Assembly (NCBI RefSeq): GCF_020552705.1
Contig: NZ_JAJBZG010000005.1
Span: forward strand, 992,001 to 1,056,000
Length of the DNA stretch: 64,000 nt
Origin: Christiangramia sediminis
Lineage (GTDB): Bacteria; Bacteroidota; Bacteroidia; Flavobacteriales; Flavobacteriaceae
Direction: 5' to 3'
A program made the translations under genes and the position numbers. Position 1 is the first letter of the stretch; each line of letters opens with the position of its first letter. The notes beneath the pieces were generated by a model. It saw nothing but the letters and a program-made list of their open reading frames with translations, was not told the DNA's origin and did no database searches. Shown here piece after piece: positions 45,093 to 54,244 of this stretch.

Positions 45093-45100
45093 CAAAAATA
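45093..45100 (-). promoter_or_regulatory. Possible -7 box for the Nfu gene
   Basis: Minus-strand TATTTTTG, 14 bases before the ATG. No TTG at the expected -33 spacing. Confidence 0.3.
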
Positions 45101-45139
45101 CTAAAGAAAAACTACGTAATACATATATTTACAGCCTTT

Positions 45140-46189
45140 ATGGGGAGTAAAACTTATATATTGGGCTGCACTTCAAGGCAGCCTGAAGTCCTTAGATATT
45201 CTTTGTTTTTAGTGTTGATTATGTTTTTAAATACATCGGCATTAAAAGCTCAGGAAATCATTCCTACTTATTCTGACTATCTTACTGACAATCTTTACCT
45301 TATTCACCCATCTATGGCGGGTGCGTCTAATTATGATAAAATAAGATTGACGGCAAGACAGCAGTGGTTCGACGTGGAAGATGCTCCCAACTTACAGACG
45401 CTTGCTTATAATTCCCGGGTAAATGATAAAATTGGGGTTGGAGGAATTCTGTTCAGGGATGAAAATGGTAATTATTCCAAGGTAGGTGGTTATGCAACTT
45501 TTGCTTATCATCTGATGTTTTCCAGAAGCACCATTGATTTGAACCAATTATCATTTGGAATTAGTGCCGGGGTGATCCAGCATCGATTAGATACCAGTGG
45601 CTTTACCAGATTTGATCCTTTAATTGGCGAAAACGATGCCGATATTTTTGCAAACATGGATTTCGGGATCTCTTATTATGTGAGAAACCTGTATTTTCAT
45701 TTTGCAGCTAAAAATATACTTTCGGTCAGCAGGGAATTATTTTATTCAGATGCTGTACCAAGTAATATGAGAAAGTACTTATTCTCGGCGGGATATGTTT
45801 TTACTCTGAATCAGAATGATCCCTGGAGCTTTGAGCCTTCGTTACTTTTTCAGGCCAGGGAAGCTACAAATGAAATGGCGCTGGATTTAAATGCAAAAGC
45901 TTATTATGAACTGGATAATGGGCGACTATGGGGAGGTTTATCCTACCGGAACGGTTTTGAAAGCGCTGAATATACTGAAAATGGGGAGCTGGTAGAAAAC
46001 CAAGAGTTACGATACATTACTCCCTTTGTAGGGCTCAATTATAAGAAATTCGTATTTGGTTATACCTTCAGTTATCAGCTTAATTCTATTGTGTTAAGCA
46101 ATAGTGGTTTTCACCAGATCACGCTTGGTTATAATTTTGGAAAGAGCAGGGAGCGCTACCAATGTAAATGTCCCGCAATTAATAATTAG
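45140..46189 (+). CDS. PorP/SprF family type IX secretion outer-membrane protein
   Basis: From the ATG at 45140 the protein has 349 residues. A TTG at 45203 is an equally possible start, since the signal peptide proper (FLVLIMFLNTSALKAQ) begins there; the longer frame from 45002 lies opposite the Nfu gene and is unlikely. The rest is a beta-barrel with the PorP/SprF pattern: IPTYSDYLTDNLYLIHPSMAG at the start of the mature part, then repeated aromatic strands and a final FGKSRERYQCKCPAINN tail. Such proteins partner secreted adhesins with type IX C-terminal domains, often a neighbouring SprB-like gene, but none is present here. It converges on murI with a four-base overlap. Confidence 0.82.
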   Translation: MGSKTYILGCTSRQPEVLRYSLFLVLIMFLNTSALKAQEIIPTYSDYLTDNLYLIHPSMAGASNYDKIRLTARQQWFDVEDAPNLQTLAYNSRVNDKIGVGGILFRDENGNYSKVGGYATFAYHLMFSRSTIDLNQLSFGISAGVIQHRLDTSGFTRFDPLIGENDADIFANMDFGISYYVRNLYFHFAAKNILSVSRELFYSDAVPSNMRKYLFSAGYVFTLNQNDPWSFEPSLLFQAREATNEMALDLNAKAYYELDNGRLWGGLSYRNGFESAEYTENGELVENQELRYITPFVGLNYKKFVFGYTFSYQLNSIVLSNSGFHQITLGYNFGKSRERYQCKCPAINN

Positions 46190-46980
46190 AAATCAAGCCT
46201 GGCTACTTTATAGCCATTAGCTTCAGCTCCAAGAATATCAGAAAGTACCTGCGGATCTATATTTGTGTAAAATTCAGGAGTATTATTAGTATTTTCCACT
46301 GTATTTAAAAGTTCATTATTTGTAAGAATAGATTTGGTCTGCCGGGCAACCGCTTCTCCTGAATCTATGATCTCTACATCGCCTGGAAGAATCTCTTTTA
46401 ATATTGGAATAAGATAGGGATAGTGACTGCACCCCAGGACCAGATAATCAATTTTAGCCTCAATCATTGGGGCTAATAGTTGCTCTAATAATTGTTTAGT
46501 TTGTTCAGAATCCTTTTTTCCGCTCTCAATAAGTTCAACAAGACCATTTCCTTCCACTTCAATTACATTAATATCTTTGGTATACAATTCAGAAGTTTGA
46601 GCGAAAAGTTCACTGGTAAGAGTTCCCCTGGTGGCCAAGATCCCAATAGCTTTATTAGAACTTTTTAATGCGGCAGGTTTAATAGCAGGCTCAATCCCAA
46701 TAATAGGTGTTTTATAGGCAGATCGTAGAAGCTTAATGGCATTTGTGGTAGCAGTGTTACAGGCCACCACGATCAGCTTACAATCCATTTCCAACAACTT
46801 TTCAGTATTCTTTATGGATAGCTGTATGATCTTTTCCTGGGTCTTTATTCCGTAGGGAGCATTTTTACTATCAGATAAATAGATGGTTTTTTCTAAAGGT
46901 AAAAGGCGGTGAATCTCTCTCCAGATGGAAGTACCGCCAACACCTGAATCAAAAATACCAATAGGTCTCGAATCGTTCAT
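46186..46980 (-). CDS. murI: Glutamate racemase
   Basis: MurI makes D-glutamate for peptidoglycan. The 264 residues show both catalytic cysteines, Cys74 (VACNTAT) and Cys184 (LGCSHYPY), and the N-terminal FDSGVGG loop with Asp11. Length is typical. It follows the two skp-like genes on the minus strand, separated by a terminator at 46995-47026, so it is probably transcribed separately. Its stop overlaps that of PorP/SprF. Confidence 0.96.
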   Translation of the reverse strand: MNDSRPIGIFDSGVGGTSIWREIHRLLPLEKTIYLSDSKNAPYGIKTQEKIIQLSIKNTEKLLEMDCKLIVVACNTATTNAIKLLRSAYKTPIIGIEPAIKPAALKSSNKAIGILATRGTLTSELFAQTSELYTKDINVIEVEGNGLVELIESGKKDSEQTKQLLEQLLAPMIEAKIDYLVLGCSHYPYLIPILKEILPGDVEIIDSGEAVARQTKSILTNNELLNTVENTNNTPEFYTNIDPQVLSDILGAEANGYKVARLDF

Positions 46981-46994
46981 ATTAGTGTAAAAAT

Positions 46995-47026
46995 AAAAAC
47001 TGCGTACAATTCTGTACGCAGTTTTT
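46995..47026 (-). terminator. Terminator after the skp/ompH gene
   Basis: A perfect 14-bp stem (46995-47008 with 47013-47026) with a 4-base loop; as minus-strand RNA it ends in a U-run. It lies 27 bases beyond the stop of the OmpH gene. Confidence 0.88.
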
Positions 47027-47052
47027 TAAAATTTATTATGAAAAGGCTGAAA

Positions 47053-47562
47053 TTACAGTCCTAATTCTTTTTTTACGTCTGGCATTAGATCATAACCATC
47101 AGCAAGAAGTACTCCGGTTCCGGTAGTAGAGTCTAATACATAATCGTATCCTTTAGCTCTGGCTACTTTTTGAATAGCTGTACGTACTTTTTCAAGAACT
47201 GGTCTAAGAAGATCCGTTTCTTTCTTCTGAAGATCCTGTCTTGCTTTAGCACTGTGTTCCTGAATTCTTCTTTGTGCAGCTTGCAGTTCTGTTGCTCTCT
47301 TTTGGTTCTCTTCTTCAGACTTTGTATTTGCTTCTGCTTCGTAACGTTGCATTGTACTTTGCGCTTCAGATAACATGTCTTTTATCTCCGCGTCATAAGT
47401 TTTTTCCAGTTTTTGAAGCTGATCCATAGCGCCTTTATATTCAGGTAACGCCTGTACCAGATCCTGAGTAGCGATATGTGCAACTTTAGACTGTGCATTT
47501 GTAAAAGCAGTAGCGCCAATTATTAAAGCTAAAGCTATAAAAAGTGTTCTGAATTGTTTCAT
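47053..47562 (-). CDS. Skp/OmpH family periplasmic chaperone, short copy
   Basis: A 169-residue Skp-like protein with a signal peptide ending near residue 23 (TNAQ), followed by a central coiled-coil region (about 50-110) rich in Lys, Glu and Gln and a C-terminal beta-strand element (YDYVLDS). Skp holds unfolded outer-membrane proteins until BamA inserts them. It lies directly downstream of a longer homologue and of bamA, 37 bases after the former. It has no transmembrane segment apart from the signal. Confidence 0.9.
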   Translation of the reverse strand: MKQFRTLFIALALIIGATAFTNAQSKVAHIATQDLVQALPEYKGAMDQLQKLEKTYDAEIKDMLSEAQSTMQRYEAEANTKSEEENQKRATELQAAQRRIQEHSAKARQDLQKKETDLLRPVLEKVRTAIQKVARAKGYDYVLDSTTGTGVLLADGYDLMPDVKKELGL

Positions 47563-47599
47563 TGTAATCTTCGTTAAGTTTAATTAAGGTTTAAAAAAT

Positions 47600-48409
47600 T
47601 TAATTTATCGTATCGGTCTTTTTTTCTCTTGTTTTAAGAATAGAATCTTTTTTTCTTTCTCTTTCTGCCAGGATCTTTGCTCTTCTTTCTTCGAATTCTT
47701 TTTGTCGGGCTGCCTTAAGCGAATCTCTTTCTTTCTTTTTCTGCTCTATAAAAGCTTCTCTTTCAGATTTACGCTCCTCAACTAATTCTTCTCTCTCTGT
47801 GATTTCTTTATCTTGTTCAACAGTTCTGTTTTCTTCCTGTTCAAATTCTTTGATCTCATCCCTGTTTTCAAGTTGTTCGCGATTTGCGGTTCTCTTAATA
47901 GTTCTAAGAACCGTTTCACTTACATCGTATTGCTGATCTGCATATATCATTCCAATATCTGCCGTACGATCAAAAACAAAGTCTAAATTTCTGTTTTCTG
48001 CTATTTGTTGAACTGCGGTGAAGACCTGGTCTTGAATTGGCCTTACCAATTGTTTCTTTTGGATCATGTAATCGCCATTGGGACCAAACCTGTTTTGTTG
48101 GTATTCCAGGGCTTTTTGTTCAATGAAAGCAATTTCTCCCTCACGTTCCTCGATAAGCTCCTTGGTTAGAAGCGCCCTTTCATTATCCAGCCTTGTCTTC
48201 ATATCTTCCACCTTCTGCATCTGTGCTTCAGCTTCAGCTTTCCATTCCTGAACGCGATTGTCAAGCTGTCTGCTTGCCTCCTGATATTCGGGAACATTTT
48301 CAAGAATATATTCCATATCTATATAGCCAAGCCTGATACTTTTTTGTGCGGCTAGAGATGAAATGCTCAAGGCCGCGATTGCTACTATGGAGAATATTCT
48401 TTTTTTCAT
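47600..48409 (-). CDS. Skp/OmpH family periplasmic chaperone, long copy
   Basis: A 269-residue Skp homologue with a signal peptide ending near residue 21 (LAAQ). The usual Skp part runs to about residue 175. The remaining 95 residues are almost entirely charged (Glu, Lys, Arg, Asp), with many short repeats such as EREE and KKER, and predict one long helical extension without a known counterpart in the short copy. It is between bamA (31 bases upstream) and the short skp gene. Confidence 0.87.
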   Translation of the reverse strand: MKKRIFSIVAIAALSISSLAAQKSIRLGYIDMEYILENVPEYQEASRQLDNRVQEWKAEAEAQMQKVEDMKTRLDNERALLTKELIEEREGEIAFIEQKALEYQQNRFGPNGDYMIQKKQLVRPIQDQVFTAVQQIAENRNLDFVFDRTADIGMIYADQQYDVSETVLRTIKRTANREQLENRDEIKEFEQEENRTVEQDKEITEREELVEERKSEREAFIEQKKKERDSLKAARQKEFEERRAKILAERERKKDSILKTREKKTDTIN

Positions 48410-48440
48410 TTAGATCGAATATAGAAAATATCGTGCCAAA

Positions 48441-51062
48441 TTAAAACTGTTGGCCTATGATAAAGTGTGTTTCCCATCCATTTGGACCAGGCTGACCAAC
48501 AATTTCGTCAAATCCGTATCCAAAGTCAATACCTAATAACCCGAAAGTTGGCATAAAAATTCTTAGACCAACACCGGCAGATCTATTTAATTGAAACGGA
48601 TTATAATCTCTAAAATTGTCATAAGTGGCTCCAGCTTCTAAAAATGATAATGCATAAATGGAAGCAGCAGGTTTCAATGTAATAGGGAATCGTAGTTCCA
48701 GAGAGTACTTATTATAGATTACCGCCCCGTCATCTCTTTGATCTACGGGTCTATCCAATGGTACTACAGATTGGTTTGGATACCCTCTAAGCTGTATTGT
48801 TTCTCTACCATCCAGGCTATAAGCTCCTAACCCATCCCCACCAAGGTAAAAACGTTCAAATGGAGGAACTCCTCTTTCATTGTTATATGCTCCCAATACA
48901 CCAAATTCAGCATGTGTTCTAAGAACAAGATTACTGCTAGGACCAAAACTAGCCAGAGTTTCATACCAGCTTCCGTCTAATTTAATTTTATAGAATTCAA
49001 GCCAGTTATATTTTTTCTGATCAACTTTTTCCTGATCAGCAACTGAATTTTCAGCAGTTACCCTGTTTCCCTGTTCGTTTATCAGGTTGCCATTGTCATC
49101 TCTTAACTGATATTCATCTAAATTTTCAAGGTTCCCGTAATCAACCCCATTCCAAAGTGAGTAAGGAGGAGTGAATTTTGCAGTAAAAGCAAACTTAGAA
49201 CCTTGTGTAGGGAAAATTGGATTGAAAGCGGTGTTGTCGCGAGTTATCCCCAGTTGATAATATAAGTTGTTAGAATGACCATTTCCGAAAGTAAATAATC
49301 CGGTATTATAATTATTTAGATTGTATCGCTGGAAACCTACCACATTAGATACGGTAACGTATTGATCTGGATCAGTTAATCTTTTTGCTAAACCAACACT
49401 AACCCCAAGAATATCAAAACTTCTGGATTTGTCGGCCTCTCTGTTTATATAATCAAATAAGAACTGTCTCGTGTAACTGAAGGATGTAGAAAGACTCACT
49501 GGCCTTTTACCACCTAACCACGGCTCTCTGAAAGACAGGCTGTAAGTTTGATAAAACGTACTCGCCTGGGCTCTTAAAGATAAAGTTTGCCCATCTCCCA
49601 TTGGAATTGGTTTGTAAGCTTCTTTATCAAAAAGTCCCTGGATAGAGAAGTTATTAAAGGAAAGTCCTAAGGTTCCAATAAAACCTCCGCCACCATAACC
49701 TCCCTGAAGTTCTATCTGGCTGGCTCCCGCTTCTACCACCTGGTATTCCAGGCTTAAAGTTCCTTCTCTTGGATCTGGATCTACAAATTCTGGGTTTAAC
49801 TGCTCTGCATCAAAGAATCCAAGTGCACCCAGTTCACGTACAGTGGCTACCACAGCCTCCTGACTATACTTTTGACCTGGTTTGGTTCTTAGTTCACGGT
49901 AGATAACATGATCTTTGGTCTTATCGTTTCCGGTTACTCTAATTTCATCGAAATAAGCCTCTTTTCCTTCCACGATTCTTACTTCAAAATCTATCGTGTC
50001 ATTGTAAACGTTTGTTTCTACTAGATCTATGTTAGAAAAGAGATATCCGTTGTTTTGATAAATATTGGCAACCGAAGTTTTATTTGGCTCTCTCGCTTGA
50101 ATTCTCTCATCTATTAAAACACCATTATAAACATCGCCTTTTTCAAGTCCTAGAACCCTGGCAAGCTGCTCATCTGAATAAGCTGCATTTCCTAAAAAGT
50201 CAATATTTCCAATATAATATCTGTTTCCTTCTTCTAATTGAATTTTTAATGCAACATCATCTTCATCTACCTTTATGAGTGAATCTGAAATGATCCTCGC
50301 ATCTCTGTATCCTTCTTCTTTATATTTATCAATTATTGAAGTCTTGTCATCCTGATAATCTGATCTTACAAACTTAGAACGCTTCCAGAACCTGAAAAGA
50401 TTCTTTTGCTTCGTGTTCTTCATGTTGCGTTTTAACTTCGCATTTGAAAGTTTCTCATTTCCTATAAAATCGATATCTGCAATCTTAACACGATCTCCCT
50501 GGTCTATATCTACCACCATATTAATTTTGTTGGAATTGGTAGTATCTACAACTTCAGAGGTTCTAATATCAACCTGTGTATTTAAATATCCTTCTTTTTT
50601 ATACTTATTCTGAATATAATTCTGAGTGGTGGTGATAAGGTTTTCGGTTACTTTAACTCCAGGCTTAAGGTCATTCTCATCTATAAGATCTTCTCTTTCG
50701 CTTTTTTTCTTGATCCCGCTGAATTTAACCTGGTTAAGTACAGGGACTTCTTTGATCTCAAGTTCAAGATCGGCAACATTGCCTTCCACATTGGTGATGT
50801 AGAAATTGATGTCACTAAAAAGATCCAGTTTCCATAGTTTATTTATTACATCACGTAATTTTTCACCTGGAATAAATATTTCCTCACCTTCTTTTAGGCC
50901 TGTATATGCTATGACAGTTTTTTCATTGTACGTAGTAGTACCGGTAACCTTTATATCTCCAATGGTATATTTTTTTGAATCTCCAAGGGGTAGGTCCTGT
51001 GCCTGGGCAGTTAAACTGAATATGAAAAAAAATGCAAATAGTGTAAATATCTTTTTCGTCAT
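48441..51062 (-). CDS. bamA: Outer-membrane protein assembly factor BamA
   Basis: BamA folds and inserts outer-membrane barrels. The ATG at 51062 gives 873 residues with a clean signal peptide (ending LTAQAQ); a longer frame to 51200 lies within uppS and lacks sense. Five POTRA domains occupy about residues 30-410 and the 16-strand barrel about 450-873, ending FIIGQQF with a terminal Phe. The conserved barrel motif near VRG is seen as IQLRGYP (about residue 768). It follows uppS by seven bases and precedes two Skp genes, so an envelope-biogenesis operon runs uppS-bamA-skp-skp. Confidence 0.95.
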   Translation of the reverse strand: MTKKIFTLFAFFFIFSLTAQAQDLPLGDSKKYTIGDIKVTGTTTYNEKTVIAYTGLKEGEEIFIPGEKLRDVINKLWKLDLFSDINFYITNVEGNVADLELEIKEVPVLNQVKFSGIKKKSEREDLIDENDLKPGVKVTENLITTTQNYIQNKYKKEGYLNTQVDIRTSEVVDTTNSNKINMVVDIDQGDRVKIADIDFIGNEKLSNAKLKRNMKNTKQKNLFRFWKRSKFVRSDYQDDKTSIIDKYKEEGYRDARIISDSLIKVDEDDVALKIQLEEGNRYYIGNIDFLGNAAYSDEQLARVLGLEKGDVYNGVLIDERIQAREPNKTSVANIYQNNGYLFSNIDLVETNVYNDTIDFEVRIVEGKEAYFDEIRVTGNDKTKDHVIYRELRTKPGQKYSQEAVVATVRELGALGFFDAEQLNPEFVDPDPREGTLSLEYQVVEAGASQIELQGGYGGGGFIGTLGLSFNNFSIQGLFDKEAYKPIPMGDGQTLSLRAQASTFYQTYSLSFREPWLGGKRPVSLSTSFSYTRQFLFDYINREADKSRSFDILGVSVGLAKRLTDPDQYVTVSNVVGFQRYNLNNYNTGLFTFGNGHSNNLYYQLGITRDNTAFNPIFPTQGSKFAFTAKFTPPYSLWNGVDYGNLENLDEYQLRDDNGNLINEQGNRVTAENSVADQEKVDQKKYNWLEFYKIKLDGSWYETLASFGPSSNLVLRTHAEFGVLGAYNNERGVPPFERFYLGGDGLGAYSLDGRETIQLRGYPNQSVVPLDRPVDQRDDGAVIYNKYSLELRFPITLKPAASIYALSFLEAGATYDNFRDYNPFQLNRSAGVGLRIFMPTFGLLGIDFGYGFDEIVGQPGPNGWETHFIIGQQF

Positions 51063-51069
51063 GAATGCA

Positions 51070-51810
51070 CTAACTGAGTTGCTCACTTGTTTTTCCAAAT
51101 CTTCTTTCTCTGTTTTGATAGTTGTATATGGCTTCAAAAAGATCTTCCCTTCGGTAATCTGGCCATAAGATTTTCGTAAAATACAATTCGGCATAAGCAA
51201 TCTGCCATAGCAGGAAGTTACTTATACGTTGTTCACCACTGGTGCGGATCAAAAGATCTACATCTGGTAAATTTCGGGTGTAAAGATGCTCATTTATAAC
51301 TGATTCATCAATAGCATCCAAAGATAATTCTTCACTTTTAACCTTCGTAGCAATCTGCTTTATGCAATTCGTAATTTCTTCACGGCTTCCATAGCTTAGG
51401 GCGAGGGTTAAAGTCATTCGGGAATTTCCTGATGTTTTTTCTATTACATCCAGTAATTCCTGTCTGGCTTTTTTAGGTAGACTGGAAATATTTCCAATAC
51501 AATTAAGCTTAATATCATTGTCCTTTAAAGTTTTGATTTCTTTCTTGAGGGAAGAAACCAGCAATTTCATTAAAGTGTCTACCTCCAATTTTGGCCTGTT
51601 CCAGTTTTCCGTAGAAAAGGCATAGAGGGTAAGATTTTTTACTCCAATTTCTGCACAACCTTCAACAACATCCCTTACGGCTTTAGTGCCTTCTTTATGG
51701 CCTGAAGCTCTAAGGAAACCTTTTTGTTTAGCCCAGCGGCCATTACCATCCATAATAATGGCAATGTGTTGAGGTAATTTGTCAAGGTTTAAATTGTCTT
51801 TATATATCAT
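51070..51810 (-). CDS. uppS: Isoprenyl transferase (undecaprenyl diphosphate synthase)
   Basis: A 246-residue cis-prenyltransferase that makes undecaprenyl diphosphate, the lipid carrier for peptidoglycan and other envelope polymers. The catalytic Asp21 is in IIMDGNGRWAK; the segments LTLYAFSTENW and DLLIRTSGEQRISNFLLWQ are intact. It starts right after the DUF6089 gene (no gap) and precedes bamA by seven bases. Confidence 0.96.
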   Translation of the reverse strand: MIYKDNLNLDKLPQHIAIIMDGNGRWAKQKGFLRASGHKEGTKAVRDVVEGCAEIGVKNLTLYAFSTENWNRPKLEVDTLMKLLVSSLKKEIKTLKDNDIKLNCIGNISSLPKKARQELLDVIEKTSGNSRMTLTLALSYGSREEITNCIKQIATKVKSEELSLDAIDESVINEHLYTRNLPDVDLLIRTSGEQRISNFLLWQIAYAELYFTKILWPDYRREDLFEAIYNYQNRERRFGKTSEQLS

Positions 51811-52509
51811 TTAAAAGCAATAACATGGCTTTCGGCCAAATGTAAAGGTGAATGTTATACCTGTAAAAACATACCAGTCGTTGGTATTTCGATTTCCAAA
51901 TTCTAATGATGGTTCACGCCTGTCAAGATATTCTTCGGGCCAGCTACCATCTAAATTATCGGTGAGCGTATATCTTGCTCCAATTTCAAAAGCACCAATA
52001 ATATGTTCGGTCACAGCTTCTTTATAGCCCATTACCATTGGGATCGCAAATTCCCAGTTTGTGCCTTCATTTACCAGGTTACCAGCTCTACCATTTTTAA
52101 GCCACATGTGATCGGCCCTAAAATAAGTGATGCCTGTGTACAAATAGGGGGTGCTTTGTGGTAATGGATTTGTAAGATCGAATTCAAAAAAATTAAATTC
52201 TAAACCAAATGATGCTTCTGCAATGGAATTTTCAAAAGAATAACCACGTTGTTGTCTCCTTGTGTCATCAGATTTTTCATCATCGGCTGAAATTTCAGCA
52301 TATAATAATGTTAATCTTAAGGCGTGTCTGGGGCTCCTGTTCCATTTAGCAATCAAGCCTCCCACCGGGGTGTTGGGTAGGATGTAGTTGGTTTTTCCAA
52401 CATCTCCAATAAAATTTGCACCGCCGGCAAAAGCTCCAATCTCTATTTGTTGAGCGAAGGAACTTATCGATAAAAAAGCCATTAACACAAATGCAATTAG
52501 GTACCTCAT
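51811..52509 (-). CDS. DUF6089 family outer-membrane protein
   Basis: A 232-residue protein with a signal peptide ending near residue 20 (SFAQQ) and alternating aromatic strands of a small outer-membrane beta-barrel; it ends in a Cys-Tyr-Cys-Phe tail. The family is found in Bacteroidota next to uppS and bamA, with no known function. It is the first gene of the uppS-bamA-skp unit and has a good promoter (52527-52555). No partner protein is known to me. Confidence 0.8.
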   Translation of the reverse strand: MRYLIAFVLMAFLSISSFAQQIEIGAFAGGANFIGDVGKTNYILPNTPVGGLIAKWNRSPRHALRLTLLYAEISADDEKSDDTRRQQRGYSFENSIAEASFGLEFNFFEFDLTNPLPQSTPYLYTGITYFRADHMWLKNGRAGNLVNEGTNWEFAIPMVMGYKEAVTEHIIGAFEIGARYTLTDNLDGSWPEEYLDRREPSLEFGNRNTNDWYVFTGITFTFTFGRKPCYCF

Positions 52510-52526
52510 AGGATTTTAAAAGTTTG

Positions 52527-52555
52527 CAAATATAACAATTCTGTTTGCTCTGCAA
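52527..52555 (-). promoter_or_regulatory. Flavobacterial promoter for the DUF6089-uppS-bamA operon
   Basis: On the minus strand TTG (52555-52553), 18 bases, TATATTTG (52534-52527); the ATG lies 17 bases further. Confidence 0.65.
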
Positions 52556-52609
52556 TAATTTGAGCAGATTTGTACATACGTATAAACAGTTTTTGGAAGT
52601 TTTTATTGC

Positions 52610-53494
52610 TTAATTGCGCTTGTCTTCACCCCATAGAAGTTTTTTTCTTAGAGTATTTAGAAAGCTGTCTTCCTGTAGTTCTACGAAATTTATAGTGTAG
52701 GGTGCTTTTTTTATAATGATCTCAGTATCGTTTTGCAGGGTGGCGATCCTGGAGTCCATAGATACCAAATGTTCTTCTCCCCGGCCAGAAACTTTCAACT
52801 TTATAGTCGTATGATCTTTTATAACCAGTGGCCGTGCGTTCAAGTTATGTGGAGCAATTGGAGTGATTACTAGAGAGTCGGCGTCTGGTGTGATAACCGG
52901 GCCGCCGCAGCTTAAGGAGTAACCTGTAGATCCGGTGGGGGTGGCGATAATTAATCCATCGGCCCAATAGGAGGTGAGATACTGGTCATTCAGCCAGGTA
53001 TCTACGGTGATCATAGAAGTGGTGTTTTTTCTGCTTACGGCAATTTCATTTAATGCGATATGAGAAAATACCGGATCGTAATTTTTAGGATTAGTTTCCA
53101 TGGTAAGTACCGACCTTGGAGAAAGGCTGAATTCTTTTTCAAGTATTTCTAATAGGGTACTTTCAATCTGTTCTTTTTGAATGGTCGCGAGAAATCCCAA
53201 CCTGCCGGTGTTTATTCCAACAATAGGAATGTTGAGATTTCGGATATAGTTAATAGATTTTAATATGGTGCCATCGCCACCAATACAAAAGAATAAATCA
53301 AAAGAATTATCCAGTTCTTCAAAAGCGCTAAAATGTTTATAATTCTTTTCAATTCTATTATTACTGTGAATAAGCTTGAGAAAATCTTCTTCAATAAAGA
53401 CCTCGATATTTTTTTGGTCTAACAACTCAAGAAGCTGACCGATATATTGAGCTGCATTGGCGTGATAAAACTGACCGTAAATGCCTATTTTCAT
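52610..53494 (-). CDS. nadK: NAD kinase
   Basis: NAD kinase phosphorylates NAD to NADP. The 294-residue protein has the diphosphate-binding GGDGT at 72-76, the N-domain VGINTGRLGFL and the Gly-rich PTGSTGYSLSCGGP motif around residue 190. It starts three bases after the CBS-domain gene and is probably translated with it. Confidence 0.95.
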   Translation of the reverse strand: MKIGIYGQFYHANAAQYIGQLLELLDQKNIEVFIEEDFLKLIHSNNRIEKNYKHFSAFEELDNSFDLFFCIGGDGTILKSINYIRNLNIPIVGINTGRLGFLATIQKEQIESTLLEILEKEFSLSPRSVLTMETNPKNYDPVFSHIALNEIAVSRKNTTSMITVDTWLNDQYLTSYWADGLIIATPTGSTGYSLSCGGPVITPDADSLVITPIAPHNLNARPLVIKDHTTIKLKVSGRGEEHLVSMDSRIATLQNDTEIIIKKAPYTINFVELQEDSFLNTLRKKLLWGEDKRN

Positions 53495-53497
53495 AAA

Positions 53498-54154
53498 TTA
53501 TATGTTCAGGTATTTGTCCAGATACTTTGAACGATCCTTCAAATTCTTATTAAATGTGTCTTCCTGGTGTTCAGAAATAATAATATAACCATATCTTCTA
53601 AATGCCTGTATGATTTCATTCATGCCAGATGGAGTGATCTTTAGGGTAATCTCTGCCATGTCATCTTCCATTTTGGAGACAAAGGCCCCCAGAAGATGAG
53701 CATTATTAGATTCCACGATCTGGGTGACTTCTCCAAATGTATAATCTTTAAAAGCCTTTTCGATCACAAGGATATTTCCAGGTTCATGTAAAAACGGGGT
53801 TTCCTTAAAAAGAGAGATCATCTCATTTAATTCAACATATCCTAAATAGGTGTTATCATCATCCAGAACGGGTAAAATGTTGGAATTGTTCTGTGCGAAA
53901 GTTTCCAGGCTATCCAGCCAGTAATTCCCTTCTTTTACATAAAATCCTTCTAAAGCATAGCGATAATCATCAAGGGTCTTATCATTTTCAAAACACCGTA
54001 CGTCGTTTTCTGAGATGCATCCTATATAAATGCCATCCTGAGCCACCGGAAGATGGGTGTAGGTCAATTGATTGAAAAGCTTCTGTAGATCACCAATTTT
54101 TTCGGAAAGACTTAATATCTCCACATCATTCAATATGTACTCTTTCAATCTCAT
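53498..54154 (-). CDS. CBS domain protein
   Basis: A 218-residue protein with two CBS-like repeats (about 5-60 and 70-125), which typically bind adenosyl ligands such as AMP, ATP or SAM, followed by a C-terminal ACT-like region (about 140-200, with EDDMAEITLKITPSG). No catalytic domain is attached. It is three bases before nadK, so it may sense nucleotide levels related to NAD phosphorylation (inference). The divergent gene pdxJ starts 91 bases away. Confidence 0.78.
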   Translation of the reverse strand: MRLKEYILNDVEILSLSEKIGDLQKLFNQLTYTHLPVAQDGIYIGCISENDVRCFENDKTLDDYRYALEGFYVKEGNYWLDSLETFAQNNSNILPVLDDDNTYLGYVELNEMISLFKETPFLHEPGNILVIEKAFKDYTFGEVTQIVESNNAHLLGAFVSKMEDDMAEITLKITPSGMNEIIQAFRRYGYIIISEHQEDTFNKNLKDRSKYLDKYLNI

Positions 54155-54197
54155 TTCTATCTTTTCCTTTTATGCAAATTAATCAAAATAAAATTCA

Positions 54198-54225
54198 TTG
54201 AAGCAGACTGCACTTTGTATTTTTG
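54198..54225 (+). promoter_or_regulatory. Candidate promoter for pdxJ
   Basis: TTG (54198-54200), 17 bases, TATTTTTG (54218-54225); the ATG follows 19 bases later. The spacer is shorter than in the other promoters here. Confidence 0.5.
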
Positions 54226-54244
54226 TTAATAAAATGAAGTAATA

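Noticed and set aside
45002-45139. Longer start for the PorP/SprF protein
   Set aside because: The extension is antisense to the start of the Nfu gene and precedes a proper signal peptide.
46200-46216. Small hairpin (GGCTA/TAGCC) after the PorP/SprF gene
   Set aside because: Five pairs without a T-run, inside the murI coding sequence; too weak to call a terminator.
48441-51200. Longer bamA start at 51200
   Set aside because: The extra 46 residues overlap uppS in another frame, and a standard signal peptide starts at the ATG at 51062.
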